Shown piece after piece: positions 6,243 to 7,018 of a stretch of DNA of 7,018 nt. Origin of the DNA: Streptococcus sp. (GTDB lineage Bacteria > Bacillota > Bacilli > Lactobacillales > Aerococcaceae); the NCBI GenBank assembly GCA_015264885.1, contig JABZYY010000058.1, positions 1 through 7,018 of the forward strand, read 5' to 3'. Numbering within the stretch: the stretch's first letter is position 1; each line of letters starts with the position of its first letter. Made by a program: the position numbers and the translations under genes. Below the pieces are notes generated by a model that was not told where the DNA came from, did not search any database, and worked only from the letters and a program-made list of their open reading frames with translations.

Positions 6243-7018
6243 ATGATTACACGTTACACACGTCCAGAGATGGCGAAAATTTGGTCTGATGAAAATCGTT
6301 ATAATTGTTGGCTCGAAGTCGAAATCTTAGCCGATGAAGCTTGGGCAGAATTAGGAGAAATCCCTAAAAAAGACGTAGAGAAGATTCGTAAAAATGCGAA
6401 ATTCACAGTTGAACGTATTTTAGAAATCGAAGAAGAAACAAGACATGACGTCGTTGCGTTTACAAGATGTGTCTCTGAAAGTCTTGGAGAAGAAAAGAAA
6501 TGGGTTCACTATGGTTTAACGAGTACGGACGTAGTAGACACAGCGTACGGCTATCAATTAAAACAAGCTAACGACATCTTACGTAAAGACTTAGCAGACT
6601 TCCTAGAAATCATTAAAGAAAAAGCACTAGCCTATAAAGATACAGTTTGTATGGGAAGAACGCATGGAGTTCATGCTGAACCAACCACTTTCGGATTGAA
6701 GTTAGCCTTATGGTATTCAGAAATGAAACGGAATATCGAACGTTTCGAACGCGCAGCACAAGGTGTTGAAGCTGGTAAGATTAGTGGAGCCGTTGGAACA
6801 TTTGCGAATATTTCTCCAGAAGTGGAAGCATATGTATGTCGCAAATTAGGGATTCGTCCTCAAGAAATCTCTACACAGATCTTGTCTCGTGACTTGCATG
6901 CGGATTATATTTCTACAATTGCATTAATTGCGACAAGTATTGAGAAATTTGCGACAGAAATCCGTGGATTACAAAAATCTGAAACACGTGAAGTAGAAGA
7001 GTTCTTTGCAAAAGGCCA
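6243..7018 (+). CDS. purB: Adenylosuccinate lyase (3' truncated by window edge)
   Basis: PurB splits fumarate from SAICAR and from adenylosuccinate, acting twice in purine synthesis. The window holds the first 258 codons plus two bases; the frame runs off the right edge without a stop. The product begins [20 protein letters not shown] and contains TRHDVVAF with His68, [15 protein letters not shown] (87-101, with His89) and [15 protein letters not shown] (137-151) with His141. These histidines fall at the numbers known for the active site of B. subtilis PurB. The flexible SSxxPxKxNP signature loop of the fumarase/aspartase superfamily should lie just beyond the edge. The ribosome binding site AGGAGG (6232-6237) is perfect, five bases from the ATG, and overlaps the stop of the preceding acetyltransferase. 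No PurBox or purine riboswitch precedes it, so expression presumably comes from upstream, unlike a classical pur operon. Identification is certain. Confidence 0.97.
   Translation, partial: MITRYTRPEMAKIWSDENRYNCWLEVEILADEAWAELGEIPKKDVEKIRKNAKFTVERILEIEEETRHDVVAFTRCVSESLGEEKKWVHYGLTSTDVVDTAYGYQLKQANDILRKDLADFLEIIKEKALAYKDTVCMGRTHGVHAEPTTFGLKLALWYSEMKRNIERFERAAQGVEAGKISGAVGTFANISPEVEAYVCRKLGIRPQEISTQILSRDLHADYISTIALIATSIEKFATEIRGLQKSETREVEEFFAKG

Overview
The window is AT-rich chromosomal DNA from a low-GC Gram-positive bacterium (Bacillota). Protein sequences, strong AGGAGG-type ribosome binding sites and gene order point to Lactobacillales, perhaps near Carnobacteriaceae/Aerococcaceae; that family-level placement is an impression from sequence style, not a search result. 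All eight genes look intact apart from those cut by the window edges, and none looks foreign by base or codon use.

Layout: (1) 1-1038, the C-terminal part of translation initiation factor IF-2 (infB), running in from the left. (2) 1039-1264, a 226-nt non-coding gap holding a multi-segment stem-loop element bracketed by 10-bp direct repeats, then a second compact hairpin just before the next ribosome binding site. (3) 1265-1624, ribosome-binding factor A (rbfA), closed by an intrinsic terminator. (4) 1738-2892, a DUF819/YjcL-type membrane protein of unknown substrate, preceded by a perfect 24-bp palindrome. (5) A shared bidirectional terminator, then a degV-family fatty-acid-binding gene on the minus strand (2939-3787). 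(6) A divergent promoter region, then the rightward run truB - ribF - elaA-like acetyltransferase - purB (3929 to the right edge), with tight spacing and good ribosome binding sites.

Functionally this is the distal part of the conserved nusA-infB-rbfA-truB-ribF neighbourhood (translation initiation, 30S maturation, tRNA psi55 formation, FAD synthesis). Here it is split: a transporter-like gene and an inverted degV sit between rbfA and truB, so truB-ribF must have its own promoter, and a good extended -10 is visible. A GNAT acetyltransferase and adenylosuccinate lyase then follow ribF. The most interesting non-coding signal is the structured element in the infB-rbfA gap, which looks like a folded RNA or small mobile repeat rather than a terminator. 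No defence system, CRISPR array, tRNA, rRNA or insertion sequence was seen.
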